Below, in pieces: positions 1-6,251 of a stretch of 12,733 nt of DNA. This stretch comes from CAUYUA01 sp963575675 (GTDB lineage Bacteria; Pseudomonadota; Alphaproteobacteria; Azospirillales; Azospirillaceae). Position 1 is the first letter of the stretch. Every line of letters starts with the position of its first letter. Under the pieces are notes generated by a model. That model searched no databases, had not been told where the DNA came from, and was given only the letters and a program-made list of their open reading frames with translations. The stretch lies in contig CAUYUA010000280.1 of NCBI GenBank assembly GCA_963575675.1, positions 1 through 12,733 of the forward strand, in the 5' to 3' direction. Both the position numbers and the translations under genes were made by a program.

Positions 1-19
1 AATCAGAAAGTAGACGCAA

Positions 20-160
20 ATGACCAAAACGATCTTAATTACCGGCGGTTCCGGGGGTTTCGGGGGACGGTTGTTGGCTGCGCCCAACAAGAAGCGAACC
101 GACGGTATTCACACCATTGTGACGTCTCCGCGGCCAGAAACGGTTTTTGTCCCTTCTCCT
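20..160 (+). pseudogene. N-terminal fragment of an NAD(P)-dependent epimerase/SDR-like protein
   Basis: From an ATG at 20 the plus strand reads MTKTILITGGSGGFGGRLLA. This is the first beta strand and glycine-rich NAD(P)-binding turn of extended SDR/sugar epimerase proteins, which usually begin like MTKTILITGGSGFIG. A second hydrophobic strand (HTIVTS) follows at about residues 31-36. After about residue 41 the reading runs into a C-rich stretch and becomes proline-rich low complexity, so roughly 250 or more expected residues are missing. The G-runs inside the glycine motif (GGGGG twice) look like base-calling errors, because the usual Phe-Ile-Gly is disturbed. It is the only supported plus-strand gene start. 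No clear ribosome binding site is visible. The family assignment rests on the N-terminus alone. Confidence 0.45.
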
Positions 161-173
161 CAAAATAAAACCA

Positions 174-250
174 GAACCCCCCCCGCCGCCATCCCCTCCC
201 CCCCCCACCCCCGCAACGCCCAAACACGGCCCGGGTCCCCCCCCCACGAA
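174..250. other. C-rich low-complexity stretch, probable sequence artefact
   Basis: This stretch holds several runs of eight or nine C (around 177-184, 198-206 and 237-245) and almost no G or T. It lies exactly where two convergent truncated reading frames meet: the epimerase fragment from the left and the aminotransferase from the right. Read on the minus strand it is poly-G-like. That pattern fits G over-calling at low-quality read ends, or a bad contig join, better than natural sequence. Nothing else in the window has this composition. Confidence 0.6.
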
Positions 251-1057
251 CCCAGAGCGCAACCCCGCCGCACTCGACCGTTTCGACAACGAGTGAAACA
301 CCAACAAATTTGACCACAATCCCTGATTGTCATTTCCACCGCTCAAAGAGAGCGCAGCTTGCAACGCTCCTTTCGGCGGGCGATTCGATACATAAATCTC
401 AGAGTAACACTCATCCACCGCCAGCACAAAACCATAGCGTCGCGCCAAAACCAACGCTCGACGCAGATACTCCAAGTTCGCCGCCGAACCTTGCGGATTC
501 GCCGGAGAACAGAGATAAAACAATGACGTCCGCTCCAAGACCGACGGCGACAACGTCTCTAAGTCCGGTAGAAACCCCGTCGTCGCCGTCGCGGAGAGCA
601 ACATGGGCTCAGCTCCGGCGATCAACCCGGCGCCTTGATACACCGCATAAAACGGATTCGGCATCAACACAACCGGCGTCTGCCCCGCTTTGCGCTCGGG
701 GGTGACGAGCTGCGCCGCCATAAAAAGAGCCTCGCGCGTGCCGGCGACCGGCAACAAAGAAACTTCCGGATCGAACGCGCCTTTCGGCAAACCATATCGC
801 CTGGTCAGCCAATCCCCTGCTGCGGCGCGAAACTCCGGAGTCCCTGCGACCGGCGGGTATTTTCCCCACAAGTGCGCATTCACCCGCAACGCCTCGTCAA
901 TCAGCGCGGGAGGCGTATGCTGGGGCTCTCCCAGAGACAGCATAATTTGCTTGACGCCGGTAGGAGGAGAAAACTCGGCCAGCAGATTCGCAAGACGAGT
1001 GAACGGGTAGTCGCTGAGACGCGACAGACGATTGTTCAGAAGCGGAGAAAGAGACAC
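245..1057 (-). pseudogene. dapC: DapC-like class I/II aminotransferase, C-terminus missing
   Basis: A PLP-dependent fold-type I aminotransferase resembling N-succinyldiaminopimelate aminotransferase, which acts in the lysine/peptidoglycan diaminopimelate pathway in the cytoplasm. Counting from a GTG at 1057 (SLSPLLNNRLSRLSDYPFTR follows the start), visible motifs are LSLGEPQHTPP near residue 40, KYPPVAGTPEFR near 66, GTREALF at 106-112, PNPFY at 133-137, SPANPQG at 184-190, DECYSEIY at 215-222 and the PLP-lysine motif SLSKRSSAAGLRSG with Lys259. Homology stops just after GFVGG at about 245, where the frame enters the C-rich stretch and becomes poly-glycine, so about 120 of roughly 390 residues are lost. 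An in-frame ATG at 1216 lies inside an inverted repeat and is an unlikely start. The family is clear; the exact substrate is inferred. Truncation by assembly error is at least as likely as a real pseudogene. Confidence 0.75.
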
Positions 1058-1100
1058 GATCGGCGTTTCCAAGGGAACGAAGAGACATAGAAAGAAATAC

Positions 1101-1236
1101 AGACAGAGAGTAAGAACGAGGTGGGGCCAGGGACTGTGTTCCCAGTCGTTCGGACCAAGGGCAAAAAATCCCTCCTTATGATCTTGAGCGACTGGGAACA
1201 CAGTCCCTGGCCCCACCTCGTTCTTACTCTCTGTCT
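1101..1236. repeat. 136-bp element with perfect 48-bp inverted arms
   Basis: Positions 1101-1148 and 1189-1236 are exact reverse complements over all 48 bases, separated by a 40-base loop (1149-1188). The arms contain GGGGCCAGGGACTGTGTTCC and end in AGACAGAGAG/CTCTCTGTCT. The complement stops abruptly outside the arms, and no target duplication is obvious. Read on the minus strand, the loop contains AAGGAGGG followed by TTTTTT. The element sits between two co-directional genes, 18 bases past the stop of the flavoenzyme and 43 bases before the GTG of the aminotransferase. It could be a MITE/REP-like mobile repeat, and the hairpin would probably also attenuate read-through. The repeat is seen directly; the function is inferred. 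Confidence 0.9.
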
Positions 1237-1254
1237 TTGTTGATTCAAAAAGCG

Positions 1255-2286
1255 TTATTTGCCGCGAGACTGTATCGCCTGGATAGATTGCCCAACCAAC
1301 TCAGCAAAGATATCCGCAGCAGGTTGTTCTCCCGTCACCAAACCAACGCTCTGCCCGGCCATCACCGAGCCATTTTCCACATCCCCCTCAATCACCGCTC
1401 GCCGAAGCGCTCCAGCCCAGAAATGCTCGATCTCTAATTGAGCGTCCTTTTGCGACACTTCGCCGCGATGAAACCGCTCAACCACTTCCTTTTGGAACTC
1501 CTGAAACCGACGCGTTCCTTCATTCGCCAGAGCCCGCACAGGAATTACCGGAAAACGCGGGTCAATCTGAGTCGACGTCACCGCATCACGCGCCGAAGCC
1601 CGAATGAAAGCCTGCTTAAAACGCGGATGCGCAATCGACTCCGACGCGCACACGAAACGAGTGCCGATCTGAACGCCCGCCGCTCCCATTTCCAAGAAAG
1701 CGACAATGGCCTCGCCACGACCAACGCCTCCGGCAACAAACACCGGAACATCGCGGATATGCGGCAAAATCTCCTGAGCCAAAACCGAAGTGGCCACAGG
1801 CCCAATATGACCTCCGGCTTCGTTTCCTTCAATCACCAGCGCATCCGCGCCCATACGCACAAGCTTCCGCGCCAAAGCCAATGCAGGCGCAAAGCAAACA
1901 ACCCGAGCCCCGCCCTCTTTAGCGCGCCGCACAGCCGCAGAAGGCGGAATTCCTCCAGCCAACACAACGTGTGACACTTGATGCTCGCGGCAAACATCGA
2001 CCAACTGCTCCAACTGAGGATGCATGCAGATCAGATTAACCCCGAACGGTCGATCCGTTAATGCGCGCGTCTCAACGATTTCTTGGCTCAACAACTCCGG
2101 CGACATCGAGCCGCAAGCCAAAACGCCAAAACCACCACAGTTGGAAATCGCGGAGACCAAATGACGCTCCGAGACCCACGACATGGCGCCGCCCATAATT
2201 GCATAGCGGCACCCCAAAAAGTCGCAGCCCCGTCGCCACAATCGTTCCAATTGCTCTTGCGCTGCGCTTATTGTCATCGGCGTCAC
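1255..2286 (-). CDS. Nitronate monooxygenase / FabK-like FMN oxidoreductase
   Basis: A complete 343-residue TIM-barrel flavoprotein of the 2-nitropropane dioxygenase/nitronate monooxygenase and FabK group, cytoplasmic and FMN-dependent. Visible family landmarks are the N-terminal IMGGAMSWVSERHLVSAISN (30-49) with GGFGVLACGSM, FGVNL (81-85), EAGGHIG at 156-162 with the presumed catalytic/flavin-proximal His160, the phosphate-binding VAGGVGRGEAI (184-194), QIGTRF (206-211), and the C-terminal GDVENGSVMAGQSVG at 301-315. Members oxidise alkyl nitronates or reduce enoyl thioesters, and sequence alone does not decide which. The start is ambiguous: a GTG at 2286 (used here) or an ATG three codons later at 2277, the latter preceded by a GGGGGG run at a plausible distance. 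Downstream lies the 48-bp-arm inverted repeat. The family is secure and the substrate unknown. Confidence 0.88.
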   Translation of the reverse strand: MTPMTISAAQEQLERLWRRGCDFLGCRYAIMGGAMSWVSERHLVSAISNCGGFGVLACGSMSPELLSQEIVETRALTDRPFGVNLICMHPQLEQLVDVCREHQVSHVVLAGGIPPSAAVRRAKEGGARVVCFAPALALARKLVRMGADALVIEGNEAGGHIGPVATSVLAQEILPHIRDVPVFVAGGVGRGEAIVAFLEMGAAGVQIGTRFVCASESIAHPRFKQAFIRASARDAVTSTQIDPRFPVIPVRALANEGTRRFQEFQKEVVERFHRGEVSQKDAQLEIEHFWAGALRRAVIEGDVENGSVMAGQSVGLVTGEQPAADIFAELVGQSIQAIQSRGK

Positions 2287-2297
2287 CCCCCGGCATT

Positions 2298-2331
2298 TTA
2301 AGGAGAAAGTTTTATTAAGGAGAAAGTTTTA
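2298..2331. repeat. 17-bp tandem duplication
   Basis: The 17-mer TTAAGGAGAAAGTTTTA occurs twice head to tail without mismatch (2298-2314 and 2315-2331), just upstream of the start of the minus-strand flavoenzyme gene. On the minus strand it reads TAAAACTTTCTCCTTAA twice. It could be a slippage duplication in the 5' leader, or a repeated binding site. No known operator is recognised. Confidence 0.85.
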
Positions 2332-2357
2332 CATTCAGCAAACATAGAAAAACGGAA

Positions 2358-2423
2358 AAGAGCAAGGCGTGAAAAACCGGGCTCGGATTCCCCTCAAGCC
2401 CGGTTTTGCCTCCGACCGCTCTT
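2358..2423. terminator. Bidirectional hairpin terminator
   Basis: An 11-bp perfect inverted repeat, AAAACCGGGCT (2373-2383) and AGCCCGGTTTT (2397-2407), encloses a 13-base loop and is flanked by T-rich ends on both strands. That is the form of an intrinsic terminator working in either direction. An outer stem, AAGAGC (2358-2363) with GCTCTT (2418-2423), extends it. It would isolate the flavoenzyme gene from read-through out of the mobile-element region to its right. No plus-strand gene is seen that would need it. Confidence 0.7.
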
Positions 2424-2452
2424 CCTTTAAATTCAAACACAAAACAGAGCCT

Positions 2453-2559
2453 TAAGAGTCCGTTGGGAAAGGCCGAGGCACCGCAATACTTGGTGAAGTA
2501 GCGCTTTCCGCATCCTAATCACACATTGCGCCTCAGGAGACCTTCCCAACGGACACTTA
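2453..2559. mobile_element. 107-bp MITE-like palindromic element
   Basis: The ends are inverted repeats, TAAGAGTCCGTTGGGAA at the left (2453-2469) and TAAGTGTCCGTTGGGAA read inward from the right (2559 to 2543), matching at 16 of 17 positions. The similarity continues inward through GAGGC and GCAAT with small bulges, so the whole element folds into one long imperfect hairpin. It has no coding capacity. TA at both outer ends is compatible with the TA target choice of IS630/Tc1-type elements, which is an inference. Its right end is 5 bases from the last codon of the broken IS1-like transposase frame. A structured RNA or a regulatory palindrome is the alternative. Confidence 0.6.
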
Positions 2560-2564
2560 GGTTC

Positions 2565-3056
2565 TCATATACAGCAATTGACGGCAATACAAAGCTTGAC
2601 TCCTGTCTTCTTGAGCCGCCGCAGCCGTTCTTTCCACTCCGGTCTTCGCACCCCCAGTCGATCAACTCTCCGATGGATGGTATGGTTCAGAGCTTTCCAT
2701 ATCCACAACTTTTCTTTTTTTGAGTTCAAATAACGCCACATTTCATCGAACTCAATTACCACAACCGTTCCACTTGGGGATGGTTTCGGCGCACACTCAT
2801 TTTTTGTCCACTCAAACCATACCTGGATAATTGATGGAGTCACACAAAGAAGCATGGCAATACATCTTATAGAAATTCTGCAGAGATACAAAAGCGTAGA
2901 GTTCGTTCTCATGGTAATAGGGCAGCCATTCCTAAGTATCTCTGTGAATCTACGCTTGCAACTCTTGCAAAAACATCGTTGTTTTCCGTGAGAAAATCCG
3001 TTTTTGACGTAATTTATGCTTTTGCAGTGCTTGCAAGAAAGCGACATTTTACCCAT
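2565..3056 (-). pseudogene. IS1-family transposase remnant
   Basis: From ATG 3056 (or 3047, MSLSCKHC) the frame shows the InsA-type zinc ribbon with Cys5, Cys8, Cys27 and Cys30 (counted from the 3047 start), a helix-turn-helix region at about 50-80, and then the InsB-like catalytic start VVVIEFDEMWRYLNSKKEKL with the first acidic residue Asp101. Unlike Escherichia coli IS1, the two parts are in one frame. Downstream, the expected DWECG-like segment appears only in another frame (DWGCEDRS), the second catalytic Asp of the expected ADNW is Val (CIAVN), and the frame stops at 2565 about 65-70 residues early, next to the MITE-like element. It is therefore dead. The upstream extension to 3149 does not look like transposase. 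Terminal repeats of the IS were not found. Confidence 0.72.
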
Positions 3057-3192
3057 GACTCCCGTTTTTACTGTCGCTCTGATCTGCGACTCGAGAGTAT
3101 CGCTCACCAGCTCAATCGATACAAGCCCTTTCTTTGATTGCCATGGCAACTATAGAGAGCTCATGGCCCATGTATTTCTACCGAACCCCCTC

Positions 3193-3768
3193 CTATTTCT
3201 CAAGAGCATTCGTGGCTTTGTTGAGAGACTCTAGCTCTGTCTTGATTTCAGAGAGGGTAACGCCGATATCGCTGTTCTGCTGGACGCGGACTTCGAATGA
3301 CTCGTTCAGTTTTTCGAGGACATTCATCAGCGTAGCCTGCCGTTTCCGGACGTTTCTTATTTTTGCCTCCATGAGGCGCTCATTGCCGAAAAGAGGAGCC
3401 ACCCGGATAACTCCTATGAACTGGAGAACCTTGACACTCATCAGGGACACGAGAAGAGCCAAGACAACCCAGCCCAAATTGCGGGCTTGCATCGCCCTTT
3501 TGTCAATTCGCCCCAGATCGGCCTGCATACGCTTGAATTGCTCATTGGTTGTCGTCAGAGACCCGGTAAGGGCCTGGAAGGTGGGATTTAGTGCGGACTC
3601 GCATTCAACTGCAGCCACTTGAAGGGATTGCCCGCCTGATACTGCCGGGCTGCTGGTGTTCTCTGCCTGATGCGCCAGCAACGGCAGAGGCGCGCCACCC
3701 AATGCCAGTACTTGCCAGGGCGCACAAAGCATTATTGCGACAATAAGAAGCGGAAGTATCTTGGACAT
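3193..3768 (-). CDS. Secreted/membrane coiled-coil protein of unknown function
   Basis: A 191-residue protein that I do not recognise. The start ATG at 3768 is well supported by AGGAGAA seven to eight bases upstream; in-frame sequence further upstream is not needed. Residues 4-22 form a signal peptide with a likely cleavage after VLA (Ala22). Residues 23-95 form a polar segment with a single cysteine (Cys56) and the start of a helical region. Residues 98-121 are a strong transmembrane helix. Residues 130-191 form a charged helix with heptad-like hydrophobic spacing that is likely coiled coil. The expected topology is an extracytoplasmic N-domain, one membrane span and a cytoplasmic coiled coil. 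It lies alone between IS1-like and IS3/IS1595 remnants, so it may be cargo or a survivor of repeated insertion. A phage-, secretion- or chemosensory-associated role is possible but unsupported. Confidence 0.75.
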   Translation of the reverse strand: MSKILPLLIVAIMLCAPWQVLALGGAPLPLLAHQAENTSSPAVSGGQSLQVAAVECESALNPTFQALTGSLTTTNEQFKRMQADLGRIDKRAMQARNLGWVVLALLVSLMSVKVLQFIGVIRVAPLFGNERLMEAKIRNVRKRQATLMNVLEKLNESFEVRVQQNSDIGVTLSEIKTELESLNKATNALEK

Positions 3769-3899
3769 TTCAATTCTCCTAATCGAGTCATGCTGCGGGC
3801 AGTCATTTACTTGCAATTTGCAACAGAATTAGATCATTAACTATTCCACATACTCTGATACAAATAAACCCGCTCAACCGGTCGGTTTCGGACGTGGGG

Positions 3900-4056
3900 C
3901 CATAATTGAGCGATTGTTAACTCTCCTCATAACACTTCAAGCGCCACCTTAGCCTTGAAATCGGCACTATAATGTTTCCGTTTTCCGCTTATCCGAACTC
4001 TCCTGGGAGATTCGACCTAAGCTTATCACCCTGTCCGGGATTCCGGGACCACCTCA
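3900..4056 (-). mobile_element. Decayed IS3-family left end with orfA remnant
   Basis: On the minus strand the element begins at 4056 with TGAGGTGGTCCCGG, a terminus of the TG-starting type seen in IS3 elements. A ribosome binding site AGGAG (4004-4000) lies seven bases before ATA (3992), where the start ATG should be. The reading then gives GKRKHYSADFKAKVALEVL, a stop TGA at 3929-3927 and GELTIAQL. This is the conserved N-terminus of IS3-family OrfA (family form KRRRYSAEFKAKVALEAL..GE.T..EL). Similarity ends near 3900, and orfB and the other terminus are absent. The mutated start, internal stop and large deletion mean it is inactive. The element abuts the truncated IS1595-type gene exactly. 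Confidence 0.75.
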
Positions 4057-4240
4057 AACTGACTGATTTCTCGTGGCCACAGTGAGAACAACGCCGCTCA
4101 TTGACAGGACTCCCTTCAATGATCGCCTCTCCCGCCGCTCTTGGTGGACGCTCAGACAAAACATGCTCAAGCTCTTCTCGTTGAGCGCTCGTAAATTCGT
4201 CAATCTGTGCAAGCCACGAACGGAAAGCTCGGTTATCCAT
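4057..4240 (-). pseudogene. IS1595-family (ISXO2-like) transposase N-terminal fragment
   Basis: The start ATG at 4240 has GGAGG five bases upstream. The first 61 residues (MDNRAFRSWLAQIDEFTSAQ, then ELEHVLSERPP and NERRCSHCGHEKSVS) match the N-terminal helical domain and the first half of the zinc ribbon (CxxCGH) of ISXO2-like transposases, which are normally about 300 residues. Family sequence stops at the Ser codon 4060-4058, and the IS3 terminus starts at 4056. Reading continues in frame through IS3 DNA to a stop at 3989, giving a meaningless tail. The second cysteine pair and the whole catalytic domain are missing. The upstream stretch 4241-4313 should contain the element's outer terminus, but I could not define it. 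Confidence 0.75.
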
Positions 4241-4313
4241 TGCATCCTCCATATTGACGTAATGGATGCTACCATGGGTAAGCCTCCCGACCTAACGAAA
4301 ATTGAGCCATTTC

Positions 4314-4910
4314 TTAACAGGACCGACGAAGCAAAAGATAGTCTTTCTCACAATAAAAACACCGATCAACCTCATAAAATCCAGATGAGCGATAGAAATT
4401 TCTTGCCGCCACATTCGAGACTGCAACTTTCGTATATAGGTCGGAAAGAGAAGCGTCTTTCATTGCATGGTCCAATAATTTTTTGGCAATCCCAAATCCT
4501 CGGTATTGATTGTCGGAAAAAATAACCACAACCTGAGGATTATATACTTTGGGAGGCGCGTCCTGTAAAACCTTTTTGCAAATCTTGCGAAATGAAGCGC
4601 TGCCAAAGAAGCCAACACCAGCAAAAAACAAGAGAAACGGTAGAGTTTTAACGGCGACGCGGCGCATCAAACTTCCCGTATCCATGGTTATGGATAAATG
4701 GGCAACCGGATTCTGGCCGTCCATTGCGACGTAAACCATTTCTTGATTTGATCCCGCCAGAAAACGATGAAAATGAAACAAATAACCTCGCCCCAACATC
4801 GGCAAGATATCATCGGGAAGGCAATCTGAATGGTTGGCTGAGAGTTTTCGAAAGACCGACGATGGAGAATCGGCTCCAATCTTGACGAACTTGATGCGCT
4901 CCGCGTCCAT
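4314..4910 (-). CDS. GNAT-family N-acetyltransferase with a hydrophobic insertion
   Basis: A 198-residue protein with the GNAT fold. The N-terminal part has GRGYLFHFHRFLAGS (40-54) and strand EMVYVAMDGQNPVAHLSIT (57-75). The acetyl-CoA pyrophosphate-binding loop is QYRGFG at 135-140 (Q/RxxGxG/A pattern), preceded by strand VVVIFSDNQ and followed by a helix. The C-terminal VAVSNVAARNFYRSSGF (162-178) is the typical motif B region. Between strands, residues 84-103 (RVAVKTLPFLLFFAGVGFFG) form a hydrophobic helix unusual for a soluble GNAT, suggesting membrane association. The gene starts 27 bases after the stop of the membrane glycosyltransferase-like gene, so the two are probably co-transcribed. 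Acetylation of a glycan sugar or its precursor is the contextual guess. No strong ribosome binding site is seen before ATG 4910. Confidence 0.8.
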   Translation of the reverse strand: MDAERIKFVKIGADSPSSVFRKLSANHSDCLPDDILPMLGRGYLFHFHRFLAGSNQEMVYVAMDGQNPVAHLSITMDTGSLMRRVAVKTLPFLLFFAGVGFFGSASFRKICKKVLQDAPPKVYNPQVVVIFSDNQYRGFGIAKKLLDHAMKDASLSDLYTKVAVSNVAARNFYRSSGFYEVDRCFYCEKDYLLLRRSC

Positions 4911-4937
4911 GTGATGTGTCCAAAGTAAGAAAACGGT

Positions 4938-6251
4938 TTACCATTGGAAAGTCAAGGGAAGGCCTCGTTGTATAATAATACGGGATATTGCTCCGCCGAC
5001 GAAATAGATGGCCGCAGCGGAAATCATAATATGGCGTCCCCATTGATTTAGACCAAGAAACCACGAAGACAAAACCGCCTTACGCGCCAGGAGCGCCATG
5101 AGGACAACAAAACCAATATAGGCAATGCTGATCTTGTAACCGACAGCATATCCGGGCAAGTAGTAATAATCGCGGTGCATAATAAATAAGTGAGTGGAGA
5201 GTCCGAAAACAAAAAACGCCAAAGCGGCGACAATCGTTGCGCGCATCATGCCAGATGACCGCGCCGCCTCGCGAATGAAATACGCGATGAGTATGATATA
5301 GGTTGCAAACGCCAACCCTGCATACCACAGACCCATAAATCTGTACGGCATGCCCGGATAAGTCGTGTAGCCGCCGTTGTTGTAAGGGTTGAGAACCGTC
5401 ATATCAATATTTTGAATTATCGAAAAAGCCACCGGCGGCTTCGGCAGCAACTGACGAAACCACTGTAATGACAAGGCTCCGATATTGAGAAAGAAGTCGT
5501 CGATCATCAGCAGTGGTTTGCCATACGAGAAGAAATAAGATGCTTCTTTATTGATTGATAAGGCCTCTTCAACCCCTGCTGGAATGCGAATATACAGATA
5601 GAAAAGGAGGATGACGAGAACCAGAAACAACGCCAGAGCATCCGCACGTAACTTTAGACGATCCCATTTTTTGGATTTGAGTTCGAGAACGATGCGAATC
5701 ACCAAGCAGGCGGCAACCGCGCCTCCCAGATCAAGCCCTTGCTCCCATACTCCCAGAGACCATCCAACGCAGGCGGAAACCGCCACCGCAGACCATGCGT
5801 CAGAACGCTCTTCCAATCGGAGCAAATAATAAATAGCCAGCGTGGTCGCTATCTGAAGCTCATAACAAACCAATGTGTTAACATATCTTATTTGAAACAA
5901 AACAGTGTCGGACATCCCAACCAAGCACATGGCGGCAATGGCCACCAATATATTGCGAAACAATTTCCACACGACCAATCCAATGATCATGCAACTGATC
6001 GAACACAGAACTGGATGCAGCCATATCACTCCACCGGCGTCATTCAATGAGTTGAGTGGCGTCGATGGCAGCAACAGCGATGAGTTGAAGTAGTGCAGAT
6101 TAATATAGCCAATAAGACCGAAGCCGAGAGGAGAAAATCTCTTTGGGCCTCCAATATCTATAATGGACATGGACTGAAAAAAGGAAATTTTTCGGAATAG
6201 CTCTATTTCGCCAATAGGGTAATAACAGGGCATGGAAAATCTTACAATCAT
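4938..6251 (-). CDS. Polytopic membrane protein, GT-C glycosyltransferase-like (C-terminal part)
   Basis: At least 437 residues with about nine or ten hydrophobic helices, among them 85-99, 100-118, 133-145, 154-190, 204-222, 310-328, 336-353, 372-389 and 408-423. The first extracytoplasmic loop has YPIGEIELFRKI (11-22), DIGGPKRFSPLG (32-43) and YINLHYFN. Acidic residues followed by an RF.PLG segment are reminiscent of GT-C enzymes, which transfer sugars from polyprenyl-phosphate donors at the outer face of the inner membrane. No specific family is recognised. The frame is open upstream of ATG 6251 to 6290 and encodes a continuing hydrophobic helix (QAVAIGLFWSF), so the ATG is probably not the true start. 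The protein is better read as the continuation of the gene starting at 6852. The GNAT gene follows 27 bases after the stop. Confidence 0.7.
   Translation of the reverse strand: MIVRFSMPCYYPIGEIELFRKISFFQSMSIIDIGGPKRFSPLGFGLIGYINLHYFNSSLLLPSTPLNSLNDAGGVIWLHPVLCSISCMIIGLVVWKLFRNILVAIAAMCLVGMSDTVLFQIRYVNTLVCYELQIATTLAIYYLLRLEERSDAWSAVAVSACVGWSLGVWEQGLDLGGAVAACLVIRIVLELKSKKWDRLKLRADALALFLVLVILLFYLYIRIPAGVEEALSINKEASYFFSYGKPLLMIDDFFLNIGALSLQWFRQLLPKPPVAFSIIQNIDMTVLNPYNNGGYTTYPGMPYRFMGLWYAGLAFATYIILIAYFIREAARSSGMMRATIVAALAFFVFGLSTHLFIMHRDYYYLPGYAVGYKISIAYIGFVVLMALLARKAVLSSWFLGLNQWGRHIMISAAAIYFVGGAISRIIIQRGLPLTFQW

Noticed and set aside
2453..2559. Resemblance to an integron attC site (GTTGGGA and TCCCAAC boxes at the ends of a long imperfect palindrome)
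   Set aside because: The boxes are in the opposite order to attC, which runs RYYYAAC to GTTRRRY from left to right. No integrase or cassette array is present.
3902..4318. Similar 20-base segments ATAATTGAGCGATTGTTAAC (3902) and AAATTGAGCCATTTCTTAAC (4299), as a possible target-site or element-end duplication
   Set aside because: They differ at several positions and need a gap. The first lies inside the IS3 orfA remnant and the second overlaps the end of the GNAT gene, so chance similarity is more likely.
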